A stretch of 51,693 nucleotides of DNA from CAG-877 sp963645945 (GTDB lineage: Bacteria; Bacillota_I; Bacilli_A; RF39; UBA660), in contig CAVIUA010000045.1 in NCBI GenBank assembly GCA_963645945.1, positions 1 to 51,693 of the forward strand, in the 5' to 3' direction. Below the pieces are notes generated by a model, which was not told the DNA's origin, searched no databases, and saw only the letters and a list, made by a program, of their open reading frames with translations. This document shows, one piece after another, positions 35,544-44,321 of the stretch (positions are counted from its first letter, which is position 1; each line of letters begins with the position of its first letter). Made by a program: the position numbers and the translations under genes.

Positions 35544-37288
35544 GTCTTATTAAAAAAATAGAAAAAGAAATTAAAAATATTATTGAAAGTTCAGGATACA
35601 GCCTAGAAAACTTTGTATTACAACCATCATCAAGACCAGATTTAGGTCAATATCAAATAAATGATTCCATGGTACTAGCTAAGAAATATGGTAAAAATCC
35701 AAGAGATATCGCAACTGATATCGTAAAAGAATTAGAAAAAGATAAAAGATTTGCAAATATAAATATAGCAGGTCCAGGTTTTATAAATATAAGTTTAACT
35801 GATGAATATCTTACAGAGTTATTAAATATGATAAATACTGATATCACTTCAGTTATAGATAAAAAAGAGCCAAAGAAGATAATTTTAGATTACGGTGGCG
35901 CAAATGTCGCTAAAGCATTACACGTTGGTCACTTAAGAAGTGCAAACATCGGTGAAGCTTTAAAGAGACTAGCAACATTACTAGGATATGAAGTTTTAGG
36001 TGATGCTCATTTAGGAGACTACGGAAGACCATTAGGATTTGTTGTTTTAGAAATAAAAAAACGCTATCCAGACTTACCATATTTTGATTCAAATTACACC
36101 GGTGACTATAGTGAAATAGAACTACCTATAACAAATGAAGAACTAGAAAAAATATATCCAGAAGCTTCTAGAAAAGCTAAAGAAGATGAAAGCTACCTAG
36201 AAGAAGGGCGTGATGTAACTGCTAAAATACAAAATCATGTACCAGGATATTATGACCTATGGAAAAAAGTTGTTGATATTTCAAAAGAAGATATTAAAAA
36301 AGTATATGATGACCTTAATGTTCATTTTGAGCTATGGCAAGGAGAAAGTGATGCTGCAGAATACTTTAATGAATTAGAAGAATTCTTTGATAAATCAGGT
36401 GTTCTAATAGAAAGTTCAGGAGCTAAAATCATTGAAGTAAAAGAAGAAACTGATAAAGCCCCAATGCCACCATTACTTTTTGTAAAATCAAACGGAACAT
36501 TGTCATATGAAACAACTGATTTAGCAACTATTCTTGAAAGAAAGAAAAATTATAATCCAGACGAAATTTGGTATTTAACAGATGCAAGACAAGAATTACA
36601 TTTTATACAAGTATTTAGAGCAGCAAAAAAAGCAAAACTTGTAAATGATGATATAAAACTAGTTTGGTTTGGCTTTGGTACTATGAACGGTAAAGACGGT
36701 AAACCATTTAAGACAAGAGATGGTGGTGTAATGTCTTTAAAAGGGTTAATTAATTTAATCTATGATGAGACAATAAAAAGAATTAATCCCGAAACAGTCA
36801 GTGAAGATGAAAAAGAAAAAGTTGCTAAAACTGTTGCTATAGCAGCCTTAAAATATGCTGACTTCTTACCATATCGTGGTACGGATTATATTTTTGAGGT
36901 TGAAAAATTTGCTGATTTAGAAGGAAAAACAGGACCATATTTACTATATTCTACAATTAGAATGAAATCCCTTTTAAACAAAGCAAAAGATATAAAACAA
37001 GAAAAAGCAACAACTTTAACAACCATTACAGAAAGAGAAATAATATTAAATCTTTTAAATTTACCAAGAGTATTAGACAAAGCCATAGAAGCAAAATCAT
37101 TAAATGATATAGCAGAATATCTTTATAAATTAACCTCTCAATATAATAAATTCTATTCAGAAAATAAAATAATTACTGAAGAAAATGAATATATCAGAGA
37201 ATCTTGGTTAATCCTAACTACTGTTGTATATAATATAAACATGTTACTACTAAACACATTAGGAATATCTGTTCCAGAAAAAATGTAA
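35540..37288 (+). CDS. argS: Arginyl-tRNA synthetase
   Basis: This class I synthetase charges tRNA-Arg. The 582-residue product has the HIGH-like motif HVGHLRSANIGE after DYGGANVAKAL, WFGFGTMNGKDGKPFKTRDGGVMSL, and an anticodon-binding C-terminal domain. Like many ArgRS it lacks a canonical KMSKS. ATG at 35540 follows GGAGG, overlapping the end of ywiB. Confidence 0.96.
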   Translation: MSLIKKIEKEIKNIIESSGYSLENFVLQPSSRPDLGQYQINDSMVLAKKYGKNPRDIATDIVKELEKDKRFANINIAGPGFINISLTDEYLTELLNMINTDITSVIDKKEPKKIILDYGGANVAKALHVGHLRSANIGEALKRLATLLGYEVLGDAHLGDYGRPLGFVVLEIKKRYPDLPYFDSNYTGDYSEIELPITNEELEKIYPEASRKAKEDESYLEEGRDVTAKIQNHVPGYYDLWKKVVDISKEDIKKVYDDLNVHFELWQGESDAAEYFNELEEFFDKSGVLIESSGAKIIEVKEETDKAPMPPLLFVKSNGTLSYETTDLATILERKKNYNPDEIWYLTDARQELHFIQVFRAAKKAKLVNDDIKLVWFGFGTMNGKDGKPFKTRDGGVMSLKGLINLIYDETIKRINPETVSEDEKEKVAKTVAIAALKYADFLPYRGTDYIFEVEKFADLEGKTGPYLLYSTIRMKSLLNKAKDIKQEKATTLTTITEREIILNLLNLPRVLDKAIEAKSLNDIAEYLYKLTSQYNKFYSENKIITEENEYIRESWLILTTVVYNINMLLLNTLGISVPEKM

Positions 37289-37396
37289 AAAAGTGTTGTA
37301 ATTGAAAAAGATATATGATATAAGTTTATTGGTAATTTTATTACCCGGTCAAAAATGATATTAAAACATATAATGTTTTGAATATAGGAGGACAAT

Positions 37397-37843
37397 ATGA
37401 GCATAAAGAAAATGACAAAAGATGAATTAGAACTATTATCAAATAAAGATATAACAAATTTAATCTTAGAAGAAAGTAAAAAACCAATAAATACAGCCGA
37501 TTTGTTCAAGAAAATAATTAAATTATTAGAATTGCCTGAAAGTACATTTGAAAAAAAAATAGCTGATTATTATACAGCTCTTAGTACAGATAAGAGATTC
37601 ATTTTATTAGAAGATGGAACATGGGATTTACGCAGTCGTCATACATCAGATAAAGTTGTAAAAATAATGGAAGATGAAGAAGAAGAAAATGAAGAAAATA
37701 AGGAAGAAATAGAAGAAACAATAGAAGAAGACGAAGAAGATTCATATGATGATAAAGACGACGATGATTATAACGACGACACCAACGAAGAACTAAAAGA
37801 TTTAGTTGTAATTGATGAAGACGAATTAGAACTAGAACAATAG
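37397..37843 (+). CDS. rpoE: RNA polymerase delta subunit
   Basis: Delta is a Firmicute RNA polymerase subunit that speeds recycling and lowers non-specific binding. The 148-residue product has an N-terminal winged-helix (HARE) domain (KPINTADLFKKI … LPESTFEKKIADYYTALSTDKRF) and a C-terminal half made almost wholly of Glu and Asp, the family hallmark. Its terminator overlaps the stop codon. Confidence 0.93.
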   Translation: MSIKKMTKDELELLSNKDITNLILEESKKPINTADLFKKIIKLLELPESTFEKKIADYYTALSTDKRFILLEDGTWDLRSRHTSDKVVKIMEDEEEENEENKEEIEETIEEDEEDSYDDKDDDDYNDDTNEELKDLVVIDEDELELEQ

Positions 37844-37857
37844 TTTCTAGTTTTTTT
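37830..37857 (+). terminator. rpoE terminator, spans the stop codon
   Basis: AACTAGAA/TTCTAGTT form an 8-bp stem followed by seven T residues; the 5' arm is coding and the stop lies in the loop. Confidence 0.85.
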
Positions 37858-37868
37858 GATTAAAACTA

Positions 37869-37877
37869 TGATATAAT
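37869..37877 (+). promoter_or_regulatory. prfA promoter (extended -10)
   Basis: TGATATAAT, an extended -10, lies 31 bases before the prfA start. Confidence 0.5.
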
Positions 37878-37908
37878 ACGATTAAATCAACCGGAAAGGG
37901 TGAAAAAA

Positions 37909-38976
37909 ATGATAGAAAGATTAGAAGTAACTTTAGAAAAGTACCAAACTTTAGAAAAAGAATTAACTAAACCAGAAGTCCTAAGTGATATTAAGAAAAC
38001 AAGAGAATATTCAAAAGAAATGTCTTCACTTGAAGATATTGTTAATTGTTACAAAAAGTATAAAAAAGTATTAGCTGGTATAGAAGAAACTAAAGAAATG
38101 TTAAAAGATTCTGAAATAGGAGAAATGGCTAAAGAAGAGTTAAAAAGTTTAGAAGAAGAAAAAGCACAACTTGATCAAGAATTAGAAATATTATTAATAC
38201 CAAAGGACCCTAATGATGACAAAAATGTTGTAATGGAAATTAGAGGAGCTGCCGGTGGTGACGAAGCTAATATCTTTGCTGGTGACCTATTCAGAATGTA
38301 TACAAGATATGCTGAAAAGAAAGGTTTTAGTTACCAAGTATATAACTCAGTAGAAGGAACAGCAGGTGGATTCAGTCAAATAGAATTAATTATTAAAGGA
38401 CAAAATGCCTATTCAATATTAAAATATGAATCAGGTTCACATCGTGTTCAAAGAGTTCCAGTAACAGAGTCAAATGGTAGATTACAAACTTCAACCGCAA
38501 CAGTATTAGTTATGCCAGAAGCTGATGAGGACATTGATATTGAAATAAATCCAAATGATTTAAGAATCGATATTTATCGTTCATCAGGTTGTGGTGGACA
38601 AGGAGTAAATACAACGGATTCAGCTGTTAGAATTACCCATTTACCAACTAACACTGTAGTTACATGTCAAAATGAACGTAGTCAAATTCAAAATAAAGAA
38701 CAAGCCATGAAAGTATTAAAAACACGTCTATATGAGCTTGAGCAACAAAAAAAATTAGAAGAAGAAGGTTCACAAAGACGTAGTAAAATAGGTACTGGTG
38801 ATAGAGCCGAAAAAATAAGAACTTATAATTATCCACAAAATCGTGTAACAGACCATCGTATTGGCTACACTACAAAGAACCTAGATAGAGTAATGGATGG
38901 AGATTTAGATGATATTATCAACGCTTTAATCCAAGAAGATCAAAAACGTAAATTAAAAGGAGAAACAGAAGAATAA
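37909..38976 (+). CDS. prfA: Peptide chain release factor 1
   Basis: RF1 ends translation at UAA and UAG. The 355-residue product has the codon-reading PVT motif (RVPVTES) and the catalytic GGQ in SSGCGGQGVNTTDSAV. ATG at 37909 is preferred over GTG at 37900, which lies inside the GGAAAGGG ribosome site. The stop overlaps prmC by one base; PrmC methylates the GGQ glutamine, so the pair is functional. Confidence 0.96.
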   Translation: MIERLEVTLEKYQTLEKELTKPEVLSDIKKTREYSKEMSSLEDIVNCYKKYKKVLAGIEETKEMLKDSEIGEMAKEELKSLEEEKAQLDQELEILLIPKDPNDDKNVVMEIRGAAGGDEANIFAGDLFRMYTRYAEKKGFSYQVYNSVEGTAGGFSQIELIIKGQNAYSILKYESGSHRVQRVPVTESNGRLQTSTATVLVMPEADEDIDIEINPNDLRIDIYRSSGCGGQGVNTTDSAVRITHLPTNTVVTCQNERSQIQNKEQAMKVLKTRLYELEQQKKLEEEGSQRRSKIGTGDRAEKIRTYNYPQNRVTDHRIGYTTKNLDRVMDGDLDDIINALIQEDQKRKLKGETEE

Positions 38977-39800
38977 TGACAGTAGAAGATCTTCTGTTTT
39001 TTGCTAAACAGCACATTCATTCAGACCATGCTAAAATACTTTTAGGTGAACTACTTAATAGAAATCCTTTAGAATTGTTAAATTATTTAGACTACGAAGT
39101 AAGTGAAGAAGACGTAAAAAAATATAAAGAATATGTCAAAGCCTTAGAAGAAGGAAGACCAATACAATATGCACTTGGATATGTTAACTTTTATGGTAAT
39201 AAATTTGTAATAAATGAAAATACCCTAATCCCAAGATTCGAAACAGAAGAATTAGTAGAAAAAACCATTGAATTTTCAAAAAAGTTTTTCACAAAACCTG
39301 TGGATATAATTGATTTAGGAACAGGTTCAGGTGTTATTGGTCTTACTCTAGAAAAAAAATTATCCACAAATTCTGTGGATTTAATAGATATAAGTCCAAA
39401 AGCATTGGAAGTTGCTCACAAAAACTGTGCAAAACTAAATTCAAAAGCCAATTTAATAGAAAGTGACATGTTCCAAAATGTGAATAAAAAATATGATATC
39501 ATTATAAGTAACCCGCCTTACATAAAAACAACAGAAGAAATTGAAAAAATAGTTAAAGATAATGAACCAGAAATTGCTTTATACGCGGGAGAGACTGGCC
39601 TAGACTGTTACAAAAAAATATTAGAAAATATTTCACCTTTTATGAAAGATAGATGTTTAGTAGCTTTTGAAATTGGTATGACCCAAGCCAATGACATAAA
39701 AGAATTAATCAATAAATATTTATCGGATGTAAGAGTAGAAGTTTATAAAGATTTATCCGAAAAAGACAGAATGATATTTATTTTTAAAAATCTTGAATAA
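38976..39800 (+). CDS. prmC: Release-factor glutamine methyltransferase
   Basis: PrmC methylates the GGQ glutamine of RF1 and RF2. The 274-residue product has the N-terminal helical domain, the SAM motif IDLGTGSGVIGL and the substrate motif NPPY. Three DnaA-box-like words lie in the coding sequence between 39299 and 39382. Confidence 0.96.
   Translation: MTVEDLLFFAKQHIHSDHAKILLGELLNRNPLELLNYLDYEVSEEDVKKYKEYVKALEEGRPIQYALGYVNFYGNKFVINENTLIPRFETEELVEKTIEFSKKFFTKPVDIIDLGTGSGVIGLTLEKKLSTNSVDLIDISPKALEVAHKNCAKLNSKANLIESDMFQNVNKKYDIIISNPPYIKTTEEIEKIVKDNEPEIALYAGETGLDCYKKILENISPFMKDRCLVAFEIGMTQANDIKELINKYLSDVRVEVYKDLSEKDRMIFIFKNLE
39299..39382. other. Cluster of three DnaA-box-like sequences inside prmC
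   Basis: TTATCCACA at 39360-39368 is perfect. TGTGGATAT at 39299-39307 and TGTGGATTT at 39374-39382 are reverse-orientation boxes with one and two mismatches to the consensus. Three in 84 bp, about 30 kb from oriC, is a striking density, but A+T-rich coding can make such words. Confidence 0.4.
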
Positions 39801-39814
39801 AAAAATAACAAAAG

Positions 39815-39845
39815 CCTCACTATTAAAATGAAAGTGAGGTTTTAT
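39815..39845 (+). promoter_or_regulatory. Hairpin ending prmC and covering the spoIIR ribosome site
   Basis: CCTCACT (39815-39821) pairs with AGTGAGG (39833-39839), followed by TTTTAT. It is well placed to end prmC transcripts. The 3' arm contains GTGAGG, which is also the Shine-Dalgarno of spoIIR 7 bases before its ATG, so any read-through RNA would have that site paired. Confidence 0.65.
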
Positions 39846-39846
39846 A

Positions 39847-40368
39847 ATGAAAAAAACTCTTATAATACTAAGTATAATAATTGTATTACTATCCCTAAAT
39901 AAAATAAAAAAAATTACTATTCCTAAAGAATCAATAAGATTTAGAGTAATCGCAAATAGTAATAGTGAACATGATCAAAAAACTAAAAAGGAACTAGTCA
40001 AAAATCTTTACCAAGAAATAGAAACTATCAATAACTATTCTAAAGATATAAAAACATCTCGTGAAATTATAAATAATAATATTCATAACTTTGAAAAAGT
40101 CGTAGAACATACTATTCAAAATGAAACATATAAAGATGACTATGATATCAATTATGGAGAAAACTATTTTCCTGATAAAGAGTACAAAGGAGTTAGTTAT
40201 GAAGAAGGTAACTATGAATCATTAGTGATAACTTTAGGTGATGGCCTAGGAGACAACTTCTGGTGTGTACTATTTCCACCATTATGTCTATTAGAAGCAG
40301 AAGAGACAGATACAAATGAAGTAGAATATACATCATTCATTAAAGAAATAATAGATAAGTATTTTTAA
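39847..40368 (+). CDS. spoIIR: SpoIIR-family sporulation signal protein
   Basis: SpoIIR is secreted from the forespore and triggers processing of pro-sigma-E in the mother cell. The 173-residue product has an N-terminal membrane or signal helix (about 3-20), then RFRVIANSNSEHDQKTK, YFPDKEYKGVSYEEGNYESL and LGDGLGDNFWCVLFPPLCLL, matching the family blocks. The prfA-prmC-spoIIR-mntP order is as in Bacillus. Confidence 0.93.
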   Translation: MKKTLIILSIIIVLLSLNKIKKITIPKESIRFRVIANSNSEHDQKTKKELVKNLYQEIETINNYSKDIKTSREIINNNIHNFEKVVEHTIQNETYKDDYDINYGENYFPDKEYKGVSYEEGNYESLVITLGDGLGDNFWCVLFPPLCLLEAEETDTNEVEYTSFIKEIIDKYF

Positions 40369-40401
40369 TAATTATAAGAATAAAATATATAAGGTGATAT
40401 A

Positions 40402-40932
40402 ATGCAGCAACTCCTTATATATTTTATTATTGCTTTAGGACTAAGTATGGATGCCTTTTCTCTAGCAATCGCTTATGGTACAAATAAAATAAGTACTAAA
40501 AAAACAATTATGCTAAGTCTTTGTGTAGGATTCTTTCATTACTTAATGCCTTACTTAGCCTCATCTATTGGAAGAAAAATAGAATTTATAACAACCGGTT
40601 CTAACATCATAGTCGCTCTAATTTTTCTTATTATCGCAATAGAAATGTATATATCAAAAGATGAAGAAATTAAAGGTACTATAACCGGTATTTTTTCCAT
40701 GATAGTATTTGCTTTTACCGTAAGTATAGATAGTTTCTCTATAGGCTTAGCTTTAAGTATAGTAGAAAATAATTTAAATATAGCCTTTTTGATTTTTAGT
40801 ATCATATCATCTATTTTTACTTTATTAGGATTACTACTTGGAAAATATCTGTCAAAAAAATTAGGAAACAAAGCTACATACATTGGAATAACAATTTTAG
40901 TATTATTAGCGATAAAGTACCTTATTAACTAA
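40402..40932 (+). CDS. mntP: MntP-family manganese efflux pump
   Basis: MntP exports Mn2+. The 176-residue product has six membrane helices and two repeats of the metal motif, MDAFSLAIAYG (about 16-26) and SIDSFSIGLAL. Its place next to spoIIR matches ywlD in Bacillus. No Mn riboswitch is visible in the short upstream gap. Confidence 0.88.
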   Translation: MQQLLIYFIIALGLSMDAFSLAIAYGTNKISTKKTIMLSLCVGFFHYLMPYLASSIGRKIEFITTGSNIIVALIFLIIAIEMYISKDEEIKGTITGIFSMIVFAFTVSIDSFSIGLALSIVENNLNIAFLIFSIISSIFTLLGLLLGKYLSKKLGNKATYIGITILVLLAIKYLIN

Positions 40933-40970
40933 TTATTTACAGGATTTATCCCAATAATATAAGTAAAACA

Positions 40971-40999
40971 TTGACAAACAACTTATATTTTTTTATGAT
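40971..40999 (+). promoter_or_regulatory. fba promoter
   Basis: A perfect TTGACA (40971-40976) and TATGAT (40994-40999) are separated by 17 bp, 16 bases before the start. Confidence 0.85.
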
Positions 41000-41015
41000 A
41001 AATCTGGGTGATAAG

Positions 41016-41861
41016 ATGTTAGTGAACATGAACCAAATGTTAAAAAAAGCTAAAGATGAACATTATGCGGTACCTCATTTCAATATTAATAATTTGGAAT
41101 GGACTAAATTTATATTAGAAGAATGTAATGAATTAAATATACCCGTTATTTTAGGAGTAAGTGAAGGTGCTGTTAAGTACATGGGCTCATACTTAGTAGT
41201 AGCAGACTTGGTAAAAGCCATGATCAAATCTTTGAATATTAAAATACCAGTATGCCTACATTTAGACCATGGTAGTAGTCCTGAAAGTTGTATTTCCGCA
41301 ATAGACGCCGGTTTTTCATCTGTAATGATTGATGGCTCAAGACTACCATTAAATGAAAATATTAAAATAACAAAAGAAGTTGTTTCGTATGCTCATGAAA
41401 GAGGGATAAGTGTTGAAGCAGAAGTTGGTCATATAGGAACAACAAATGATAATATGACAAAAAAAGAAACAAATGCAACATTAGAAGACTGTCAAATATT
41501 ATTTGAAAATACAAATATTGATGCTTTAGCAGCAGCCCTTGGAAGTGTTCACGGATTCTATAAAAAAGAAGCTAATCTTGATTTTGAAACAATGGAATTA
41601 ATTAGTAAAAGTTTACCAGTCCCATTAGTATTACATGGAGGAACTGGAATTCCAGATGATAAAATCAGAATGGCTATATCAAAAGGAATATCAAAAATTA
41701 ATATTAACACTGAGCTTCAGTCAGTATGGAGTAAGGCCGTAAGAAAGTATCTTTTAGAGAATGAAGATGTTTATGACCCAAGAAAAATAATTTCATCAGG
41801 TGAAGCTGCAATGAAAGAAAGAATCTCAGAAATTGTAACGCTATTTGGAACCAAGATATAA
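41016..41861 (+). CDS. fba: Class II fructose-bisphosphate aldolase
   Basis: This zinc aldolase splits fructose 1,6-bisphosphate in glycolysis. The 281-residue product has HFNINNLEW, LHLDHGSSPESC (metal and catalytic residues), GSVHG and VLHGGTGIPD, and ends with the usual motif before the C-terminal helix. ATG at 41016 follows GGGTGA. The fba-murA order is as in Bacillus fbaA-murAB. Confidence 0.94.
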   Translation: MLVNMNQMLKKAKDEHYAVPHFNINNLEWTKFILEECNELNIPVILGVSEGAVKYMGSYLVVADLVKAMIKSLNIKIPVCLHLDHGSSPESCISAIDAGFSSVMIDGSRLPLNENIKITKEVVSYAHERGISVEAEVGHIGTTNDNMTKKETNATLEDCQILFENTNIDALAAALGSVHGFYKKEANLDFETMELISKSLPVPLVLHGGTGIPDDKIRMAISKGISKININTELQSVWSKAVRKYLLENEDVYDPRKIISSGEAAMKERISEIVTLFGTKI

Positions 41862-41888
41862 AATATACTAGGTAGATGGAGGTGTAGA

Positions 41889-43142
41889 ATGAAAGTTATT
41901 GAAATAGACGGAGGTCATAAACTAACAGGAAGTATTAGAGTTTCCGGAGCAAAAAACGCAACAGTTGCTCTTATACCTGCAGCAATATTAACAGATGAAG
42001 AAGTAACAATATGCAATGTTCCAGAAATAACTGATACAAATGACCTATGTGCAATACTAAACACATTAAAAGTAGATATAAAAAGGGCAAGTGAAAGTAT
42101 AATTATAAATCCAAGTAAGATGGAAAATATAGAAATAACTGAAGAATTTTCAAAAAAATTAAGAGCATCATATTACTTCATGGGCGCATTACTAGGAAAA
42201 TATGGGAAAGCTGTTATGTACTTTCCAGGAGGATGTTCTATAGGTGCAAGACCAATAGATTTGCACTTAAAAGGATTTGAAGCGTTAGGTGCTAAAGTTA
42301 CTATTGAAAAAAATAAATATACAGTAGAAGCGGATGAATTAAAAGGAGCCAATGTATATTTAGATATTGCCTCAGTAGGAGCAACAATAAACATTATGTT
42401 AGCAGCCGTAAAAGCTAAAGGTAAAACAATAATAGATAATGCGGCAAAAGAGCCTGAAATAGTAAACGTTGCTACATTCTTAAATAACATGGGTGCAAAA
42501 ATCACTGGTGCCGGAACCTCAACAATAAAAATAGAAGGAGTAGATTATCTTCATCAATGTTTTCATGAAGTAATACCAGATCGTATTGAAGCTGGAACCT
42601 ACATAATCATTGGTGCTTTATCAGGAGCTCCATTAAAAGTAGATAATATTATTCCAGAACATATAGATTCATTAATATCAAAACTAGAAGAAATAGGCGT
42701 TAACCTTGAACTCGGTTCGGATTATGTATTAATTAATTCTAAAGAGTCATATAAATCAACAAATATAAAAACAGCTGTATATCCAGGCTTTCCAACTGAC
42801 TTGCAGCAACCATTTACAGTACTTTTAACACAAAGTTCTGGTAAGTCAAAAGTAACTGAAACAATATGGGAAAACCGTTTCATGCATATCCCATACTTAA
42901 ATGATTTAGGTGCTGATATTACCGTAAAAAATCAAACCGCAACAATACTTGGTCCAACAAAATTAAAAGGTTGTCAAGTTGTCGCAACTGATCTTAGAGC
43001 GGGAGCTGCCATGATTGCCGCAGGATTAAAAGCTGATGGCAGAACAACAATAACAAACGCCGAACATATTTTAAGAGGATATGAAGATATAGTTGAAAAA
43101 CTATCTGAAGTAGGTGCTAAAATAAGAATAAAAGAAATATAA
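41889..43142 (+). CDS. murA: UDP-GlcNAc 1-carboxyvinyltransferase (MurA/MurZ)
   Basis: MurA begins peptidoglycan precursor synthesis by adding enolpyruvate to UDP-GlcNAc; fosfomycin binds its Cys. The 417-residue product has GAKNATVALIPAAIL, the catalytic Cys116 in PGGCSIGARP, and LRAGAAMIAAGLKADG near the end. A terminator overlaps the stop codon. Confidence 0.95.
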   Translation: MKVIEIDGGHKLTGSIRVSGAKNATVALIPAAILTDEEVTICNVPEITDTNDLCAILNTLKVDIKRASESIIINPSKMENIEITEEFSKKLRASYYFMGALLGKYGKAVMYFPGGCSIGARPIDLHLKGFEALGAKVTIEKNKYTVEADELKGANVYLDIASVGATINIMLAAVKAKGKTIIDNAAKEPEIVNVATFLNNMGAKITGAGTSTIKIEGVDYLHQCFHEVIPDRIEAGTYIIIGALSGAPLKVDNIIPEHIDSLISKLEEIGVNLELGSDYVLINSKESYKSTNIKTAVYPGFPTDLQQPFTVLLTQSSGKSKVTETIWENRFMHIPYLNDLGADITVKNQTATILGPTKLKGCQVVATDLRAGAAMIAAGLKADGRTTITNAEHILRGYEDIVEKLSEVGAKIRIKEI

Positions 43143-43166
43143 TTATATAGTTATATTTCTTTTTTA
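43133..43166 (+). terminator. murA terminator, spans the stop codon
   Basis: AGAAATATAA/TTATATTTCT form a 10-bp stem with T residues after; the 5' arm includes the end of murA. Confidence 0.8.
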
Positions 43167-43273
43167 TTTATAAGAAATTTTCTTTCTACTTTTTTAAATT
43201 TTATAATTTTGCCTATTGAAAACAAATGTTTGTATCGCAATAAAATAAGACAAGATTATGGAGGTGTTATTTT

Positions 43274-43488
43274 ATGTATAAAGCTGATAAGTTCAAACTA
43301 CATCCTATTTGAGTTATACTAAAAATACTAGTAATATAAATAATTTGTCAAAACAATTAAAAAAATTACAAATAAAAGAATTAGTACGGCAGCGACTGTC
43401 GGAATTTAAGCCTATGGAGAATAGAGGTTACTCTATCTGTGAAGTAGGAAATTTGATCGGTGACGACCAAACAAAAACGACAAATTAA
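43274..43488 (+). pseudogene. tnpB: tnpB remnant (RNA-guided nuclease relic)
   Basis: The frame opens with MYKADKFKLHPI and stops at 43310. In another frame the sequence reads on through NINNLSKQLKKLQ and then LSEFKPMENRGYSI to a stop at 43486. These resemble, in order, the start, an early conserved stretch and the extreme C terminus of TnpB proteins of about 370-400 residues. Most of the protein, including all RuvC catalytic segments, is deleted. Confidence 0.7.
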
Positions 43489-43500
43489 AATTTGTCCTTT
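43385..43500 (+). ncRNA. Candidate omega-RNA-like 3' end of the tnpB relic
   Basis: Nested hairpins are visible: CGGCAG/CTGTCG (43387-43401), ATAGAG/CTCTAT (43421-43436) enclosed by CCTAT/GTAGG (43411-43448), and the palindrome GACAAATT/AATTTGTC (43479-43496). In intact elements the guide-bearing omega-RNA comes from this position. Whether this copy is transcribed is unknown. Confidence 0.5.
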
Positions 43501-43517
43501 GTTCTTTTGGAGGCGTT

Positions 43518-44261
43518 ATGAAGTTTATAAAAAAACACTATAAATTATTGATAAGTATTTTAGTATGCCTACAAGTATTTGTAATATTTAAAGAAAACAA
43601 TAAAAACAACCAAAATTATTTATCATTAGGAGATGGCTTTGCCCTAGGAAAAGATTCATATGGGCAAGTTGATTATGGCTATAGTGACTATTTAAAAGAC
43701 TATTTAAAAGAAAATGACTATTTAAATAGGTACATAAAATCATTTTCAGAAGAAAAAATGTCCATATCAGAATTAGAAAGTAAAATAACAGTTAATAAAA
43801 AAATAAACATAGGTAATCAAGAAATAAATTTAAAACAAACCTTAAGGGAAAGTACCATTTTAACACTTTCTATAGGATTGAATGATTTGATTTATCAAAT
43901 GAGTATAGCCAATGTTCTAACTGACAGTAAATTGGATAGAATAATTACTAACATTGAAAAAGATTTTAACAGTTTAATTATAGAACTAAAAAAATATTAT
44001 CAATATGATATATACGTAATAGGATATTACAACATAAATCCAACTAATTACTTTCTAACAACAGGTATCAATAAACTAAATAACATTTATAAAAATAATA
44101 AAGATATAATTTACATAGATATATATGAAGATTTTCAAAATAATAAAAATTTTCGTTCTAGAAAGCAAAATATTTATCCAAATAGACATGGATATCAAGC
44201 AATTTCTAATAAAATAATAGATAAAATGGCTAAAAGACTTGAAAAACAAAAAAATAACTGA
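43518..44261 (+). CDS. SGNH-hydrolase-like exported protein lacking the nucleophile Ser
   Basis: The 247-residue product has one N-terminal membrane helix (about 8-26) and an SGNH/GDSL fold pattern: block I YLSLGDGFALG (36-46), block III LSIGLNDL with Asn122, and block V PNRHGYQAI with the His. The nucleophile position of GDS reads GDG (Gly40), so classical ester hydrolysis is doubtful. It lies between the tnpB relic and rpmE. Confidence 0.7.
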   Translation: MKFIKKHYKLLISILVCLQVFVIFKENNKNNQNYLSLGDGFALGKDSYGQVDYGYSDYLKDYLKENDYLNRYIKSFSEEKMSISELESKITVNKKINIGNQEINLKQTLRESTILTLSIGLNDLIYQMSIANVLTDSKLDRIITNIEKDFNSLIIELKKYYQYDIYVIGYYNINPTNYFLTTGINKLNNIYKNNKDIIYIDIYEDFQNNKNFRSRKQNIYPNRHGYQAISNKIIDKMAKRLEKQKNN

Positions 44262-44286
44262 TATACTAATAGCGCATTTAATTACT

Positions 44287-44303
44287 ATGACAAACGTTGT
44301 CAT
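44287..44303 (+). promoter_or_regulatory. Inverted repeat in the rpmE leader
   Basis: ATGACAA/TTGTCAT form a perfect 7-bp stem with a 3-base loop, followed by GGCGGAAGGAG and the rpmE start. Leader hairpins before L31 genes are known in Firmicutes as autoregulatory sites, so this is a candidate L31 leader; a protein operator is the alternative. Confidence 0.45.
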
Positions 44304-44321
44304 GGCGGAAGGAGAGATCGT

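Larger units (their letters stand above)
43170..43500 (+). mobile_element. Decayed IS200/IS605-type tnpB element
   Basis: The 5' part (about 43170-43312) repeats the sequence at 51563-51693, sharing words such as ACAAATGTTTG, AAGACAAGA and TGGAGGTGT and the start MYKA.KF. The 3' part holds a structured RNA-like end and a terminal palindrome (43479-43496). Little of the coding middle remains. No transposase tnpA is seen, so any mobility would have needed help in trans. Confidence 0.75.

Noticed and set aside
37331..37345. Hairpin GGTAA/TTACC between argS and rpoE as the argS terminator
   Set aside because: The stem is only 5 bp and is followed by CGGTC instead of T residues.
43274..43312. Tiny frame MYKADKFKLHPI with a good ribosome site as a real small protein
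   Set aside because: It is the opening of a decayed tnpB, as the repeat at 51563-51693 shows.
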